Shown here: positions 7,908-17,709 of the stretch, piece after piece | Position numbering within the stretch: position 1 is the first letter of the stretch | How the letters are laid out: each line of letters starts with the position of its first letter | Assembly: GCA_947502925.1 (NCBI GenBank) | Contig: CANNBS010000005.1 | Span: 124,001 to 188,000, forward strand | Length of the DNA: 64,000 nucleotides | Source of the DNA: an uncultured Marinicella sp. | GTDB lineage: Bacteria; Pseudomonadota; Gammaproteobacteria; Xanthomonadales; Marinicellaceae | Direction: 5' to 3' | Program-made: the position numbers and the translations under genes | The notes under the pieces: model-generated | What the model was told of the DNA's origin: nothing | The model's database searches: none | Seen by the model: only the letters and a program-made list of their open reading frames with translations

Positions 7908-10900
7908 ATGAACAAGCAAGACAAGCTGTCCATCTCGGGCTTATTGGCAAAAAGCTTTCAGAACAACCAGTTAACACCGCTTATTGCGCTGGTGATGGTA
8001 TTGATGGGTGCCTTCGCGGTGATGGTCACGCCGCGCGAGGAAGAACCGCAAATTGATGTGACCTTTGCTAATGTTATGGTCGGACTGCCCGGTGCCAGCG
8101 CCAAAGAAGTCGAACAACTGATTACCAACCCCGCTGAGCAGGTGTTAGATGAACTGTCTGATGTGAAGCACATCTATTCAGTCTCACGCCCCGGTATGTC
8201 CATTATCACGGTCCGCTTTAAAGTGGGCGTAAAAAGAAATGACGCCATAGTCCGGCTTTATAATCAGGTGCAGTCCAACAGCGACTGGCTACCCCGAAAT
8301 CTCGGTGCCACCACACCCATCATTAAGCCTTTGGGCATTGATGATGTGCCGGTTCTGACCGCCACTTTATGGAGCGATGATGTCAATAAAACGCACCGCG
8401 ATTTACTGGAAGTGGCGCACAGTATTGAAAATCAGCTTAAACGCATTCCTGACACCCGGATTATCCGCAGTTTTGGTGGTGGTCAGCGAATTGTTCATGT
8501 TGAACTGGATCCGGTTAACATGCTGAATTATGAAGTGGGTTTTGCCGATATTACCGGGGCCTTACAGGCCAGTAATTACAGCTTACCCCTAGCACAACGA
8601 ATTGAAGACAATCAAGTGATTCAGGTTCAGACGGGACAAACCTTTAATAACACCGAAGACCTCAAAAACCTGATTATTAAAGTGACTGAACAGGGTAAGC
8701 CGGTTTATTTACAGGACATGGCCCGGATTTATGACGGTGCGGATGCACCCAACTCATACACCTGGATCGAAGCCGGTCACGCCTGGGGTGACGGCGTTGC
8801 ACCGGATTATGCCCCGGCAGTTACCATCGCGGTGGGCAAAAAACCCGGCAGTAACGCCGGACAAATCACTGCAACTGTTATCACAGCCCTTGAGCAATTA
8901 AAACAAAGCCGTATTCCAGAGGACGTGCATGTAGAAATCACCCGGGATTATGGTCAAACCGCCAATGATAAAGCCAACCAACTGATTAAAAAATTAATCT
9001 TTGCGACCATATCTGTGATTATTTTAATTCTGATTACCATGGGTTGGCGTCAGGCACTTGTGGTGGGTCTGGCCGTCAGTATCACCCTGGCCATCACCCT
9101 ATTTGCCTCATGGGCTTACGGCTTCACCCTGAATCGTGTGTCTTTATTCGCGCTTATTTTCTCCATTGGTATTCTGGTGGATGATGCGGTGGTGGTGGTT
9201 GAAAATATTCACCGGCGCAGTAAAAACAGTCAAGATAAACTCAGCGACATCATTCCACCGGCTGTCGATGAAGTCGGCGGTCCGACCATTTTAGCCACGT
9301 TTACTGTGATTGCGGCTTTAATGCCAATGGCTTTTGTCAGTGGTTTAATGGGCCCGTATATGAGCCCGATACCCATTAATGCCAGTATGGGCATGCTGTT
9401 GTCCTTGTTAATCGCTTTAATCATCACGCCCTGGCTCTATGGCAATTTTATTGGCAAAGACCATGGCGAAACCAAACCGACGAATGATAAAAAACCACAA
9501 AAAACATCCATCTTCCAACGCATATTACCGGTCTTTCTTAAACAAAAAAACGGCCGGGCACCCCGCTATCTGTTAATTGGATCGGTGGTGGCCTTACTGG
9601 TTCTGTCCATTTTACTGGTGCCTTTTCAGCAGGTTGTATTAAAAATGCTGCCCTTTGATGATAAATCTGAATTACAGGTTATTGTCGATATGAAAGAAGG
9701 CACCACCTTAGAAACCACTAATCAGCTGATGGTGGAGCTGGTGGCTGAAATAAACAAGTTTGAAGATGTGAAACACGCGGTTGCCTACACCGGTATCGCT
9801 TCACCGATTAATTTTAACGGACTTGTCAGGCAGTATTTTTTGCGCAGCGGCCCTCATCTCGGCGACATTCAAATCATGTTAACAGACAAGCATGAACGAG
9901 ATAAACAAAGCCATGAGATTGCCCTTGAGATGCGCCCGGTGGTGAAAGTCATCGCGGATAAATATGATGCATCTTTAAAGATTGTTGAAGTACCACCTGG
10001 ACCGCCGGTTATTTCACCGCTGGTGGCAGAAGTTTACGGCAATCATTATCCGAATCAAATCGCCGATACCCGGGCCATCGAACAGATATTTCAACAAGTG
10101 GATCACCTGGTTGATATTGACACCACCGTGGAGCACGACGCACCTAAACAAGTGCTTGAAATTGACTTACCCAAAGCCATGCTCTCAGGCGTCTCACAGC
10201 AACAAATTATTACCACGGTTAACACTGCATTATCCGGTATGGATGTCAGTTTTTTACACGATCAGTATAATAAATACGCCCAACCGATCCGCATTGAAAT
10301 TAATCGAAACCAACAAAATGATCTCAGTCGGTTACTGAGCGTGCCAATTAAAACCCAACAAGGTAATTATATTCAATTGGGCGAATTGGTTACGGTGGTC
10401 GATGATGTCATTGAAAAATCAATTCAGCACAAAGACCTGCGTCCCATGACCATGGTTACCGCGGATATCGCCGGTGGTACAGATTCACCGCTGTATGGCA
10501 TGTTCGGCGCAAAAAAACTGATTGAAGATCAATACCCTGAAATCGATCAGTATTTTATCAACCAGCCCCTGATAACGGACAACACGTACATTAAATGGGA
10601 TGGCGAATGGCAGATCACGTATGAAACCTTCCGCGATATGGGCATCGCTTATTCGGTGGGTCTGATTTTAATCTTTTTACTGATTGTGGCGCATTTTCAT
10701 TCCTATTTTGTGCCTTTAATTATCATGGCACCGATTCCTCTAACCATTATTGGTATTTTGCCCGGTCACTGGTTGCTCGGTGCGCAATTCACCGCCACAT
10801 CCATGATAGGCATGATTGCCCTGGCCGGCATTATCGTCAGAAATTCAATCCTGCTGGTGGATTTTGTGCATATTCAGCTGGCTGCCGGCAGTGATTTAAA

Positions 10901-11126
10901 AACCGCCGTGATTCAGTCCGCTGAAGTCCGTGCCAAACCGATTATTCTGACCGCCTTAGCCGCCATGATGGGCGCCTTCTTTATCCTAGATGATCCGATA
11001 TTTAACGGTCTGGCGGTTTCGCTGATCTTCGGTATCTTGATTTCAACCTTATTAACGCTGGTGGTTATCCCGGTGCTGTTGTACTGGTATCAATCAAGAC
11101 AGGATAATAAAAGCACTCAGCCATAA
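7908..11126 (+). CDS. RND family multidrug/metabolite efflux permease
   Basis: 1072 residues, the usual length of AcrB/HAE1-like pumps. The RBS GAGGGAATTC lies just upstream. TM1 is followed by P-R-E-E-E-P-Q-I-D, typical of the group; the proton-relay TM4 motif G-I-L-V-D-D-A-V-V-V-V-E-N-I-H-R-R is near residues 422-438, keeping both aspartates. The second half repeats the fold, ending in a C-terminal TM bundle (M-I-A-L-A-G-I-I-V-R-N-S-I-L-L-V-D-F). Unlike AcrB, a charged linker of about 40 residues rich in K/T/N separates the halves. The substrate cannot be read from sequence. It is cotranscribed with the adaptor and terminated at 11109. Confidence 0.92.
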   Translation: MNKQDKLSISGLLAKSFQNNQLTPLIALVMVLMGAFAVMVTPREEEPQIDVTFANVMVGLPGASAKEVEQLITNPAEQVLDELSDVKHIYSVSRPGMSIITVRFKVGVKRNDAIVRLYNQVQSNSDWLPRNLGATTPIIKPLGIDDVPVLTATLWSDDVNKTHRDLLEVAHSIENQLKRIPDTRIIRSFGGGQRIVHVELDPVNMLNYEVGFADITGALQASNYSLPLAQRIEDNQVIQVQTGQTFNNTEDLKNLIIKVTEQGKPVYLQDMARIYDGADAPNSYTWIEAGHAWGDGVAPDYAPAVTIAVGKKPGSNAGQITATVITALEQLKQSRIPEDVHVEITRDYGQTANDKANQLIKKLIFATISVIILILITMGWRQALVVGLAVSITLAITLFASWAYGFTLNRVSLFALIFSIGILVDDAVVVVENIHRRSKNSQDKLSDIIPPAVDEVGGPTILATFTVIAALMPMAFVSGLMGPYMSPIPINASMGMLLSLLIALIITPWLYGNFIGKDHGETKPTNDKKPQKTSIFQRILPVFLKQKNGRAPRYLLIGSVVALLVLSILLVPFQQVVLKMLPFDDKSELQVIVDMKEGTTLETTNQLMVELVAEINKFEDVKHAVAYTGIASPINFNGLVRQYFLRSGPHLGDIQIMLTDKHERDKQSHEIALEMRPVVKVIADKYDASLKIVEVPPGPPVISPLVAEVYGNHYPNQIADTRAIEQIFQQVDHLVDIDTTVEHDAPKQVLEIDLPKAMLSGVSQQQIITTVNTALSGMDVSFLHDQYNKYAQPIRIEINRNQQNDLSRLLSVPIKTQQGNYIQLGELVTVVDDVIEKSIQHKDLRPMTMVTADIAGGTDSPLYGMFGAKKLIEDQYPEIDQYFINQPLITDNTYIKWDGEWQITYETFRDMGIAYSVGLILIFLLIVAHFHSYFVPLIIMAPIPLTIIGILPGHWLLGAQFTATSMIGMIALAGIIVRNSILLVDFVHIQLAAGSDLKTAVIQSAEVRAKPIILTALAAMMGAFFILDDPIFNGLAVSLIFGILISTLLTLVVIPVLLYWYQSRQDNKSTQP

Positions 11127-11138
11127 CTGAGTGCTTTT
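11109..11138. terminator. Bidirectional terminator between the RND operon and the M16 peptidase gene
   Basis: AAAGCACTCAG-CCATAA-CTGAGTGCTTT: a perfect 11-bp stem with A run upstream and T run downstream. It includes the permease stop codon in its loop region. Confidence 0.9.
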
Positions 11139-11182
11139 AATGTTTCTTGAAATAGTCAATCCCGGCATTTTTCAGGATTGAT

Positions 11183-14044
11183 TTAATAATCTATTATCTG
11201 ACCATCACGATCCAAAACAACCGGTTCGCCATAACCCAGTTCTTTCAGGCGATCTAACTGGGTTTTGCCGTCGCCAACCACCACATAAATCATGTCCTGC
11301 TCATCAATATATCGGTCGATGTAGGCTTTGGCCTGTTGTAAGTCCATGGAATCCAGCACCGCCTGTTCGTTTTCTAAGAATTGATCGCTTAATTCAAAAC
11401 GTGTGACTTCGTTGAGGTTGCTGAGCAGTTGGCTCAGAGTTTCAAAACGGCGGGTATTGCTCTTGCTTAATAGATTTTTAGTGACGGCCAGGTCTTCCGC
11501 GGTGAATGTCTGGGCATATTGCCCAATCAGTTCTTTGAGAATCTGTAGGGATTCCAGGGTCACATTACTGCGCACCTGCGTGGCGGCCACGAAGGCACCC
11601 GGATAAAACTCACTGCGAATCGGATAAGAATAAGCACCATAGGTATAGCCTTTGGTAATACGCAGCATCTGAGTGAATCTGGCACTGGAACCCGAGCCAA
11701 GGCGGTTATTGACGATGTCAATGGCGATCATATCCGGGTGACTGCCCTGTGGTAATAATTTACCCACCATCAGCACAGACTGTTTGGCATCTGGAATATC
11801 CACAAAATAGATGTGCGGTGTATTAGTGGGATTTTTTGCCGTGATAAAGTCCAGCGCAATGACCTGATCCGGTAACGTTTGATCCAGTGTTTCCAAAGCC
11901 GTTAAAGCCTGCTCAGTATCAATGGCGCCCACCACATTGTATTGCATCACACGGGTGCTGATGTTGGACTCATACCACTGTTTGACGTCTTCTAAATCAA
12001 TGTTTTCAACCGACTGAAGTGTGCCATCAGAAGATTGACCCGCCACATGGTCCGGTCCGTAAAGCTGTTTAAAAAACACATTTTGCGCGACCCGGTTGGG
12101 ATTACCTTTGGCCGCTTTAATGGCGGTCAGGGTGTTGGTTTTAACCCGGTTAAAATCTTCTGCATCGAAGCGAGGATGCAGGAGCATTTCTGTAACCAGC
12201 GCCATGGTGGCCGGATAATTTCTGGCCAGTGTACTGCCTGAGATGGTGATGGCGGATGAACTGGCCGAGACATTAATACTGGATCCCAGTAAACCCACTG
12301 CATCTTCAAACTCAGCGGCGGTTTTATCTTTTGTACCCTCTTCAAGCATGGCTGCCACTAAGTTGGCGGTACCGGTTTTACCGGAATCATCCAACATCTG
12401 ACCGCCATTTATCCGCAATGAGAAATTAACAAGTGGCACTTCATCCTGTTCAATACCGGCAATTTGAATGCCATGTGCTGTCCTGGTTCGAATAATCTCA
12501 GGTGACGTCATCGTCGGCAAATCACCCAGAGGCGGTTCAGAGCGGTCATGTTTGGTCGGTGTTATCTCAAAATCAGGGTCATTGTCTTCGTTAAACTCAG
12601 GTTCCTGACCGGCCACAATTTGTTCCTCAACCACATGCGCTCGGCTGGAATCTATTAATGCCAACTCAGGTTCACCCTGGGGTACAAAGCTGGTGATAAT
12701 GGCGGGTTGATTTTTTATGTACTGATGGTAAACCCGCATCACATCTTCAGCGGTTACTGACTTAATGTTGGCGATGTCTTGCTTATAAAAGGATGGATCA
12801 CCGGCATATTCATTATAGACGCCTAACTGAAAGGCTTTGTTTAAGACACTTGAAATACCATTGTAAAAGGCCGTTTCCTGACGGGCTTTTATTTTTTCTA
12901 ACGTGGTTTCACGCACCCCGTTTTCTTCAAAATCAGCCAGCGCTGATTGTAACTCTGAATAAGCTTCGTCTAAATCAACATCGGCATGGGTTCTGACCCG
13001 CAGGGTAAAGGTTCCGGCCAGTTCTTCAGAATTATTATACGCAGCCACCTGTGACGCCAGTTTTTCCTGTTTCACCAGGCGATTAAACAGCGGTGATTGC
13101 TGACCCGACGCCAACACTTCACCCAGCGCATCAAGCGCATAGGCATCCTCATGGTATTCCTCGACCGTCGGGAAAGTTAAGCGCAACTCAGGCAACTTGG
13201 CAAAGGTGTCTTCATGAAAAAGTCTTTTACTTTCATCCAGGCTGACCGGCATGGGCGCTAAATCCTCAACCGGCTGACCGGCCGGAATTTCGCCAAACCA
13301 TTTTTCAACCGACGCTTTGGCCTGCTCAAATTCAATGTCACCGGCAATCACCAATGTGGCATTTCCCGGTGTGTAATACCGGTCATAAAATTCACGCACA
13401 TCGGCCAGGGTGGCATTCTGCAAATCCTCTAAATCACCAATCACTGTCCAGTTATACGGATGTGTGGTGGGAAACAGCGCCTTTTTAATGACATGCGATG
13501 TGTGACCATAGGGCCGATTATCCACCCGCTGGCGTTTTTCATTTTTAACCACCTGTTTTTCCCGCTCCAGCGTGCCCTGTTTAACGGTATTAATCATGTA
13601 ACCGAAGCGATCCGAGTCAATCCACATGAGTTTTTCAAAGGCATCTTTCGGTACCACTTCATAATACATGGTGCCATCAGACCAGGTACCACCATTTCGG
13701 GTACCACCGAGCTCCGGAATCATTTTACGATTCGCCCCCATCGGCACATTCTCGGAATTATTAAATGACATGTGTTCAAAGAAATGCGCAAATCCGGTGC
13801 GGCCTGCCTTTTCCCGGTTCGAACCCACATGCACAATGGTGGCAATCGCAACAATCGGATCTGAATGATCTTCATGCACAATCACCTCTAATCCATTATC
13901 CAGGGTGAACGTTTGATAACTCAGATCAAGATTGAGCGCTGAATCAGTCGTCTCAGTCTGGGCAACCGATTTGACCTGCTGCGGTTGACTGCAGGCTGTC
14001 AATAATGCGATTAGTATAAGCACTGAGTATTTAATTCGTAACAT
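11183..14044 (-). CDS. M16 family zinc metallopeptidase, lipoprotein
   Basis: 953 residues with a lipoprotein signal peptide (lipobox L-T-A-C, lipidated Cys about residue 18). The inverted zinc motif H-F-F-E-H is at residues 87-91, and a third ligand Glu about 77 residues later lies in V-V-K-N-E-K-R-Q-R. A second, catalytically inactive M16 half (about 520-950) contains the typical S-x-x-R-x-T-Q-M-L-R segment, giving the one-chain, two-lobe layout of PqqL/pitrilysin-like enzymes. The lipid anchor places it in the periplasm. An acidic hinge near residues 480-510 links the lobes. Peptide substrate is unknown. Confidence 0.9.
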   Translation of the reverse strand: MLRIKYSVLILIALLTACSQPQQVKSVAQTETTDSALNLDLSYQTFTLDNGLEVIVHEDHSDPIVAIATIVHVGSNREKAGRTGFAHFFEHMSFNNSENVPMGANRKMIPELGGTRNGGTWSDGTMYYEVVPKDAFEKLMWIDSDRFGYMINTVKQGTLEREKQVVKNEKRQRVDNRPYGHTSHVIKKALFPTTHPYNWTVIGDLEDLQNATLADVREFYDRYYTPGNATLVIAGDIEFEQAKASVEKWFGEIPAGQPVEDLAPMPVSLDESKRLFHEDTFAKLPELRLTFPTVEEYHEDAYALDALGEVLASGQQSPLFNRLVKQEKLASQVAAYNNSEELAGTFTLRVRTHADVDLDEAYSELQSALADFEENGVRETTLEKIKARQETAFYNGISSVLNKAFQLGVYNEYAGDPSFYKQDIANIKSVTAEDVMRVYHQYIKNQPAIITSFVPQGEPELALIDSSRAHVVEEQIVAGQEPEFNEDNDPDFEITPTKHDRSEPPLGDLPTMTSPEIIRTRTAHGIQIAGIEQDEVPLVNFSLRINGGQMLDDSGKTGTANLVAAMLEEGTKDKTAAEFEDAVGLLGSSINVSASSSAITISGSTLARNYPATMALVTEMLLHPRFDAEDFNRVKTNTLTAIKAAKGNPNRVAQNVFFKQLYGPDHVAGQSSDGTLQSVENIDLEDVKQWYESNISTRVMQYNVVGAIDTEQALTALETLDQTLPDQVIALDFITAKNPTNTPHIYFVDIPDAKQSVLMVGKLLPQGSHPDMIAIDIVNNRLGSGSSARFTQMLRITKGYTYGAYSYPIRSEFYPGAFVAATQVRSNVTLESLQILKELIGQYAQTFTAEDLAVTKNLLSKSNTRRFETLSQLLSNLNEVTRFELSDQFLENEQAVLDSMDLQQAKAYIDRYIDEQDMIYVVVGDGKTQLDRLKELGYGEPVVLDRDGQIIDY

Positions 14045-14171
14045 AGAAGCCTCTTGTGGAAAAATATAATTGACGACTATACCAGAAACGATTTGATTAT
14101 CCTGTGTAAAAAGTCATCCATCCAAGTGTATTTTTAACTAACATCATGACATCAAAGCTAAATTCTAAATA

Positions 14172-14208
14172 ACAAATGTTTGTCAAATTTATATTTTTCA
14201 GGCAAAAT
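14172..14208 (+). promoter_or_regulatory. Candidate promoter and operator of the ArsR-family gene
   Basis: TTGTCA (14180-14185), 17-bp spacer, CAAAAT (14203-14208). The inverted repeat ACAAA-TG-TTTGT (14172-14183) overlaps the -35 hexamer, as expected for an autorepressed ArsR gene. The dyad is short, so this is only a candidate. Confidence 0.4.
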
Positions 14209-14240
14209 AAACATGCTATTTAATCTAAGGTAAATAAACC

Positions 14241-14552
14241 ATGACACAATCTATGAATGAAATGGTCGAACACGCTGCTTCTGCTTCTGGCTTACTAAAG
14301 CTAATTTCAAATAAACAGCGTTTGATGATTTTGTGCCTATTGCATGAAAATGAAATGTCTGTGGGGGCGCTCAATGAGCATCTGCCGAGCTTATCGCAAT
14401 CGGCTTTGTCACAACATTTGGCTCAATTACGTAAAGCCAATTTGGTCAAGACAAAACGCCAATCACAAACTATTTTATACTCACTGGCGGACAGCAAAGC
14501 TGTTGAGGTCATTCATCTTTTACACAAACTCTATTGTGGTTCCGGCAATTAA
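14241..14552 (+). CDS. ArsR/SmtB family regulator, BigR/SqrR/YgaV-like two-cysteine type
   Basis: 103-residue winged-helix protein. The recognition region is S-Q-S-A-L-S-Q-H-L-A-Q-L-R-K-A and the wing is V-K-T-K-R-Q-S-Q-T-I-L-Y-S-L. It lacks the E-L-C-V-C metal site of ArsR/SmtB/CadC; instead it has Cys at about 32 (L-M-I-L-C-L-L) and about 99 (L-Y-C-G). This matches the pair that forms a disulfide or polysulfide bridge in BigR/SqrR/YgaV. It probably senses reactive sulfur or redox state and represses its own or a distant promoter. It stands alone between an M16 gene (divergent) and radA, with no sulfur-oxidation gene in the window. Confidence 0.85.
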   Translation: MTQSMNEMVEHAASASGLLKLISNKQRLMILCLLHENEMSVGALNEHLPSLSQSALSQHLAQLRKANLVKTKRQSQTILYSLADSKAVEVIHLLHKLYCGSGN

Positions 14553-14646
14553 AAACAATAACCATTTGGCTTTTTGTAAGGGGGTTCTCCCCGACACCAT
14601 TTGGTAGAGGGGAAATCTTCAGCGTTTTAATATCCATAAAACGCCA

Positions 14647-16011
14647 TTAAACTAAATCAATCACTTCATTAACTTCAGCCACTGCAATAACTTTGATGGC
14701 TAGTTTTTTAGTCCATTGGCCGGCGTTGGCTTTTGGGATGATGGCGGCTTTAAACCCATGTTGGGCAGCTTCTTTAAGTCGATCCTCTCCGTTTTGTACC
14801 GGTCTGATTTCGCCGGTTAAACCCACTTCACCAAAAATAACCGTACCGGCAGGCAGGTATCGATTTTTAAAACTGGATAGTATGGCCATCAAGATGGCTA
14901 AATCAGCCGCTGTTTCGGTGATTTTAATACCACCCACGGCATTCAGAAAAACATCATGATCATGAATCGCCAAACCGCACATTCTGTGCAAAACTGCTAA
15001 TAACATGGCCAATCTGTTTTGCTCAAGACCCACTGACAGGCGTCGGGGGTTGCCTAACGGGCTTTGATCCACCAGCGCCTGAATTTCCACCAGTAATGGT
15101 CGGGTTCCTTCGCGTGTCACCATCACCACTGAGCCGGGTTTATCGGCTTTATGTTCACTTAAAAAGATAGCAGAGGGATTTTCCACCTCACGAACACCAC
15201 TTTCAGTCATGGCAAACACGCCAATTTCATTGACCGCCCCAAAACGATTCTTTAAAGCCCGTAACACCCGATATCGACTGTTTCCATCGCTTTCAAAGTA
15301 CAGCACCGTATCAACCATATGTTCCAGAATGCGGGGGCCGGCAATGCTGCCTTCCTTAGTCACATGACCCACCAGAATTACAGTGATTTTATGTTGTTTG
15401 GCCATTCGTACTAATTGTGCGGCCGTTTCCTTAACTTGTGACACAGAACCCGGAATGGACGTTAATTCTTCACTAAACAGAGTTTGTATCGAATCAATGA
15501 CCACCAAATCCGGTTGTTGTTGTAATACGGCATCCATGATGGTTTCCAGGGACGTCTCAGCCATACAGGATAACGCATCCACTGACAAATCCAGTCGTTT
15601 TGCGCGCATGGCAATTTGCGCCAATGATTCCTCACCGGTTACATACAGCGGATTAATGCTCTGGGTGATGTGGGCTGTGACTTGTAACAGCAAGGTGGAT
15701 TTACCGATACCCGGGTCTCCGCCCAGTAAAATGACCGAGCCCGGCACCAGTCCACCGCCTAAAACCCGATCCAGCTCTTTAATGTCGGTGGTTGTTCTGG
15801 CTTGCTTTTGTGTGCTGACCTGACCTAATTTCTGAATCTTTTTGTCGCCCGAATAATTACTAAAGCGGTTAGATTGGCTGCCACGCTTGGGTTTATGAAC
15901 TTTAACTTCATCGATACAGTTCCATTGTTTACACGCGGTGCACTGACCCGCCCATTTATTGGTCACATGACCACACTCATTACAGATGAATTGTAATTTG
16001 TCTTTAGCCAT
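14647..16011 (-). CDS. radA: DNA repair protein RadA
   Basis: 454 residues from the ATG at 16011; a frame extension to 16041 adds ten residues inside the upstream gene and is not favoured. A zinc finger C10-x2-C13...C24-x2-C27 is followed by Walker A G-G-D-P-G-I-G-K-S-T (about 97-106), the RadA signature K-N-R-F-G (L-K-N-R-F-G-A-V-N-E-I-G), and a C-terminal Lon-protease-like domain without the catalytic Ser/Lys pair. RadA is a hexameric branch-migration helicase in recombination. The start overlaps the glutaredoxin stop by 8 bases, so the two are translated from one message. Confidence 0.96.
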   Translation of the reverse strand: MAKDKLQFICNECGHVTNKWAGQCTACKQWNCIDEVKVHKPKRGSQSNRFSNYSGDKKIQKLGQVSTQKQARTTTDIKELDRVLGGGLVPGSVILLGGDPGIGKSTLLLQVTAHITQSINPLYVTGEESLAQIAMRAKRLDLSVDALSCMAETSLETIMDAVLQQQPDLVVIDSIQTLFSEELTSIPGSVSQVKETAAQLVRMAKQHKITVILVGHVTKEGSIAGPRILEHMVDTVLYFESDGNSRYRVLRALKNRFGAVNEIGVFAMTESGVREVENPSAIFLSEHKADKPGSVVMVTREGTRPLLVEIQALVDQSPLGNPRRLSVGLEQNRLAMLLAVLHRMCGLAIHDHDVFLNAVGGIKITETAADLAILMAILSSFKNRYLPAGTVIFGEVGLTGEIRPVQNGEDRLKEAAQHGFKAAIIPKANAGQWTKKLAIKVIAVAEVNEVIDLV

Positions 16012-16225
16012 CAGCCAATTCCTGAATATCTTTTGCACCATACGGCCAGTCTAATTCACGCTGTCCGTTGGACAGCACCGGCACCCGCACATGGTATTGT
16101 TTAATTAATTCAGCGGAATCATCAATGTCCACGAATTCATATTGAACCGCTTCAGTCTGTAACAGTTCTTCGGCAATCTCGCACAAAGGACATTCCAATC
16201 TGCTATATAATGTCAGTTTTTTCAT
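16004..16225 (-). CDS. Glutaredoxin family protein (thioredoxin fold)
   Basis: 73 residues: M-K-K-L-T-L-Y-S-R-L-E-C-P-L-C-E-I-A-E-E-L-L, with the C-P-L-C redox site at 12-15, and the cis-proline segment V-R-V-P-V-L. This is the DUF836-like minimal glutaredoxin class (about 75-90 residues). It overlaps radA by 8 bases. Only 14 bases separate its ATG from the divergent sdaA ATG, and neither start shows a clear Shine-Dalgarno sequence. Confidence 0.88.
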   Translation of the reverse strand: MKKLTLYSRLECPLCEIAEELLQTEAVQYEFVDIDDSAELIKQYHVRVPVLSNGQRELDWPYGAKDIQELADG

Positions 16226-16239
16226 GGCGTTAGTTTATC

Positions 16240-17616
16240 ATGGCTGTTAGTATTTTTGACTTGTTTAAAATTGGTATCGGTCCCTCCAGTTCGCACACCG
16301 TTGGCCCCATGCGGGCGGCTCACCTGTTCACTCAGTATTTACAAAACCACGACCTGGCTGATAAAACCCACCACATTACCACTGAACTCTATGGCTCTTT
16401 AAGCCACACGGGACGCGGCCACGGCACGGATAAAGCCATTATATTAGGTCTGTTGGGTGAACAACCGGATTCCGTCGATCCGGATAAGATTCCTGATATG
16501 CTGGCACAAGTTAAAAACAGTGGTGTCATAAAAAATAACAACTTATCGCTTAAATTCAGCGACAAAACTCACTTGAAATTTCATAAACGCAAAAAACTAC
16601 CATTGCATTCCAATGGTATGCAGTTCACGGCCTATGATAAAGACGGTGAAGTTTTAAAACAAAAAGCTTACTATTCAGTAGGCGGTGGTTTTGTACTGGC
16701 GCATAACCATATGCAGGAACAGCATATTATGGAAGACGACACCCCTGTTCCCTATAAATTTGATAGCGGTGATGAACTAATAGAACTATGTCAGCAGCAT
16801 GACATGAGCATCGCAGACATCATGTATGCCAATGAACAGGCCTGGCGCAGCCGCGAAGAGATTGACCGGCAACTGGATCTTATATGGCAAGCCATGGAAC
16901 AATGTATGCAACGCGGTTTTCACACCAAAGGCACCCTACCCGGTGGTTTAAATTTACCGCGCAGGGCTTCAAAACTCTACCGGGAACTCAATAAAAAGTC
17001 TGAAAAAGACCTGGCTGATCCACTGACCGTGATTGATTGGGTTAATGTTTATGCCCTCGCTGTGAGTGAGGAAAATGCGGCCGGCGGTCGGGTGGTTACC
17101 GCACCCACCAACGGCGCAGCAGGCATTATTCCGGCGGTACTTTATTATTATTTAAATTACATTGACGGAGCGGATCAACAAGGTGTGCGCAACTTTTTAC
17201 TCACCGCTGCCGCCATAGGTATTTTATATAAAACCAAAGCCTCCATTTCAGGCGCTGAAGTCGGTTGTCAGGGTGAAGTGGGCGTGGCCAGTTCCATGGC
17301 GGCTGCCGGCTTGGCTGCCGCCTGTGGGCTGACACCGGATGAAATTGAAAATGCCGCCGAAATTGCCATGGAGCATAATCTGGGTTTAACCTGTGATCCG
17401 ATCGGCGGACTGGTGCAAATCCCCTGCATCGAGCGCAACGCCATGGGCAGTGTAAAAGCCATTAATGCGGTGCGTATGGCCGACCGCAATGAAGGTAATC
17501 ATTATGTCTCACTGGATAAAGTCATTAAAACCATGAAAGCCACCGGCGATGATATGAAAGACAGTTACAAAGAAACTTCACGCGGTGGTTTGGCAGTGAA
17601 TATTATTGAATGCTGA
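16240..17616 (+). CDS. sdaA: L-serine ammonia-lyase (iron-sulfur dependent)
   Basis: 458 residues; converts L-serine to pyruvate and ammonia. The N-terminal [15 protein letters not shown] is the beta-domain signature. Three cysteines for the 4Fe-4S cluster lie at about 343 (G-C-Q-G-E-V-G), 385 (T-C-D-P-I-G-G) and 396 (I-P-C-I-E-R-N), matching E. coli SdaA spacing. This is the single-chain (type II) form and full length. An FNR/Dnr-like box begins 24 bases after its stop and belongs to the next gene. Confidence 0.96.
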   Translation: MAVSIFDLFKIGIGPSSSHTVGPMRAAHLFTQYLQNHDLADKTHHITTELYGSLSHTGRGHGTDKAIILGLLGEQPDSVDPDKIPDMLAQVKNSGVIKNNNLSLKFSDKTHLKFHKRKKLPLHSNGMQFTAYDKDGEVLKQKAYYSVGGGFVLAHNHMQEQHIMEDDTPVPYKFDSGDELIELCQQHDMSIADIMYANEQAWRSREEIDRQLDLIWQAMEQCMQRGFHTKGTLPGGLNLPRRASKLYRELNKKSEKDLADPLTVIDWVNVYALAVSEENAAGGRVVTAPTNGAAGIIPAVLYYYLNYIDGADQQGVRNFLLTAAAIGILYKTKASISGAEVGCQGEVGVASSMAAAGLAAACGLTPDEIENAAEIAMEHNLGLTCDPIGGLVQIPCIERNAMGSVKAINAVRMADRNEGNHYVSLDKVIKTMKATGDDMKDSYKETSRGGLAVNIIEC

Positions 17617-17640
17617 AGCGTTGATTTAAATTCACCTGAA

Positions 17641-17682
17641 TTGACGTATATCAATGCCCGGCGCGGCTTAGTTTCTTACAAT
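17641..17682 (+). promoter_or_regulatory. Class II FNR/Dnr-type promoter of the porin gene
   Basis: TTGACGTATATCAA (17641-17654) fits the CRP/FNR-superfamily box TTGAY-N4-RTCAA perfectly. TACAAT (17677-17682) lies where a -10 should be: the box centre falls at -41.5 if transcription starts near 17689. No -35 hexamer is needed in that class. The regulator gene is not in the window. Confidence 0.78.
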
Positions 17683-17709
17683 TTAACATGATTTTTTAAC
17701 CAACAGGTT

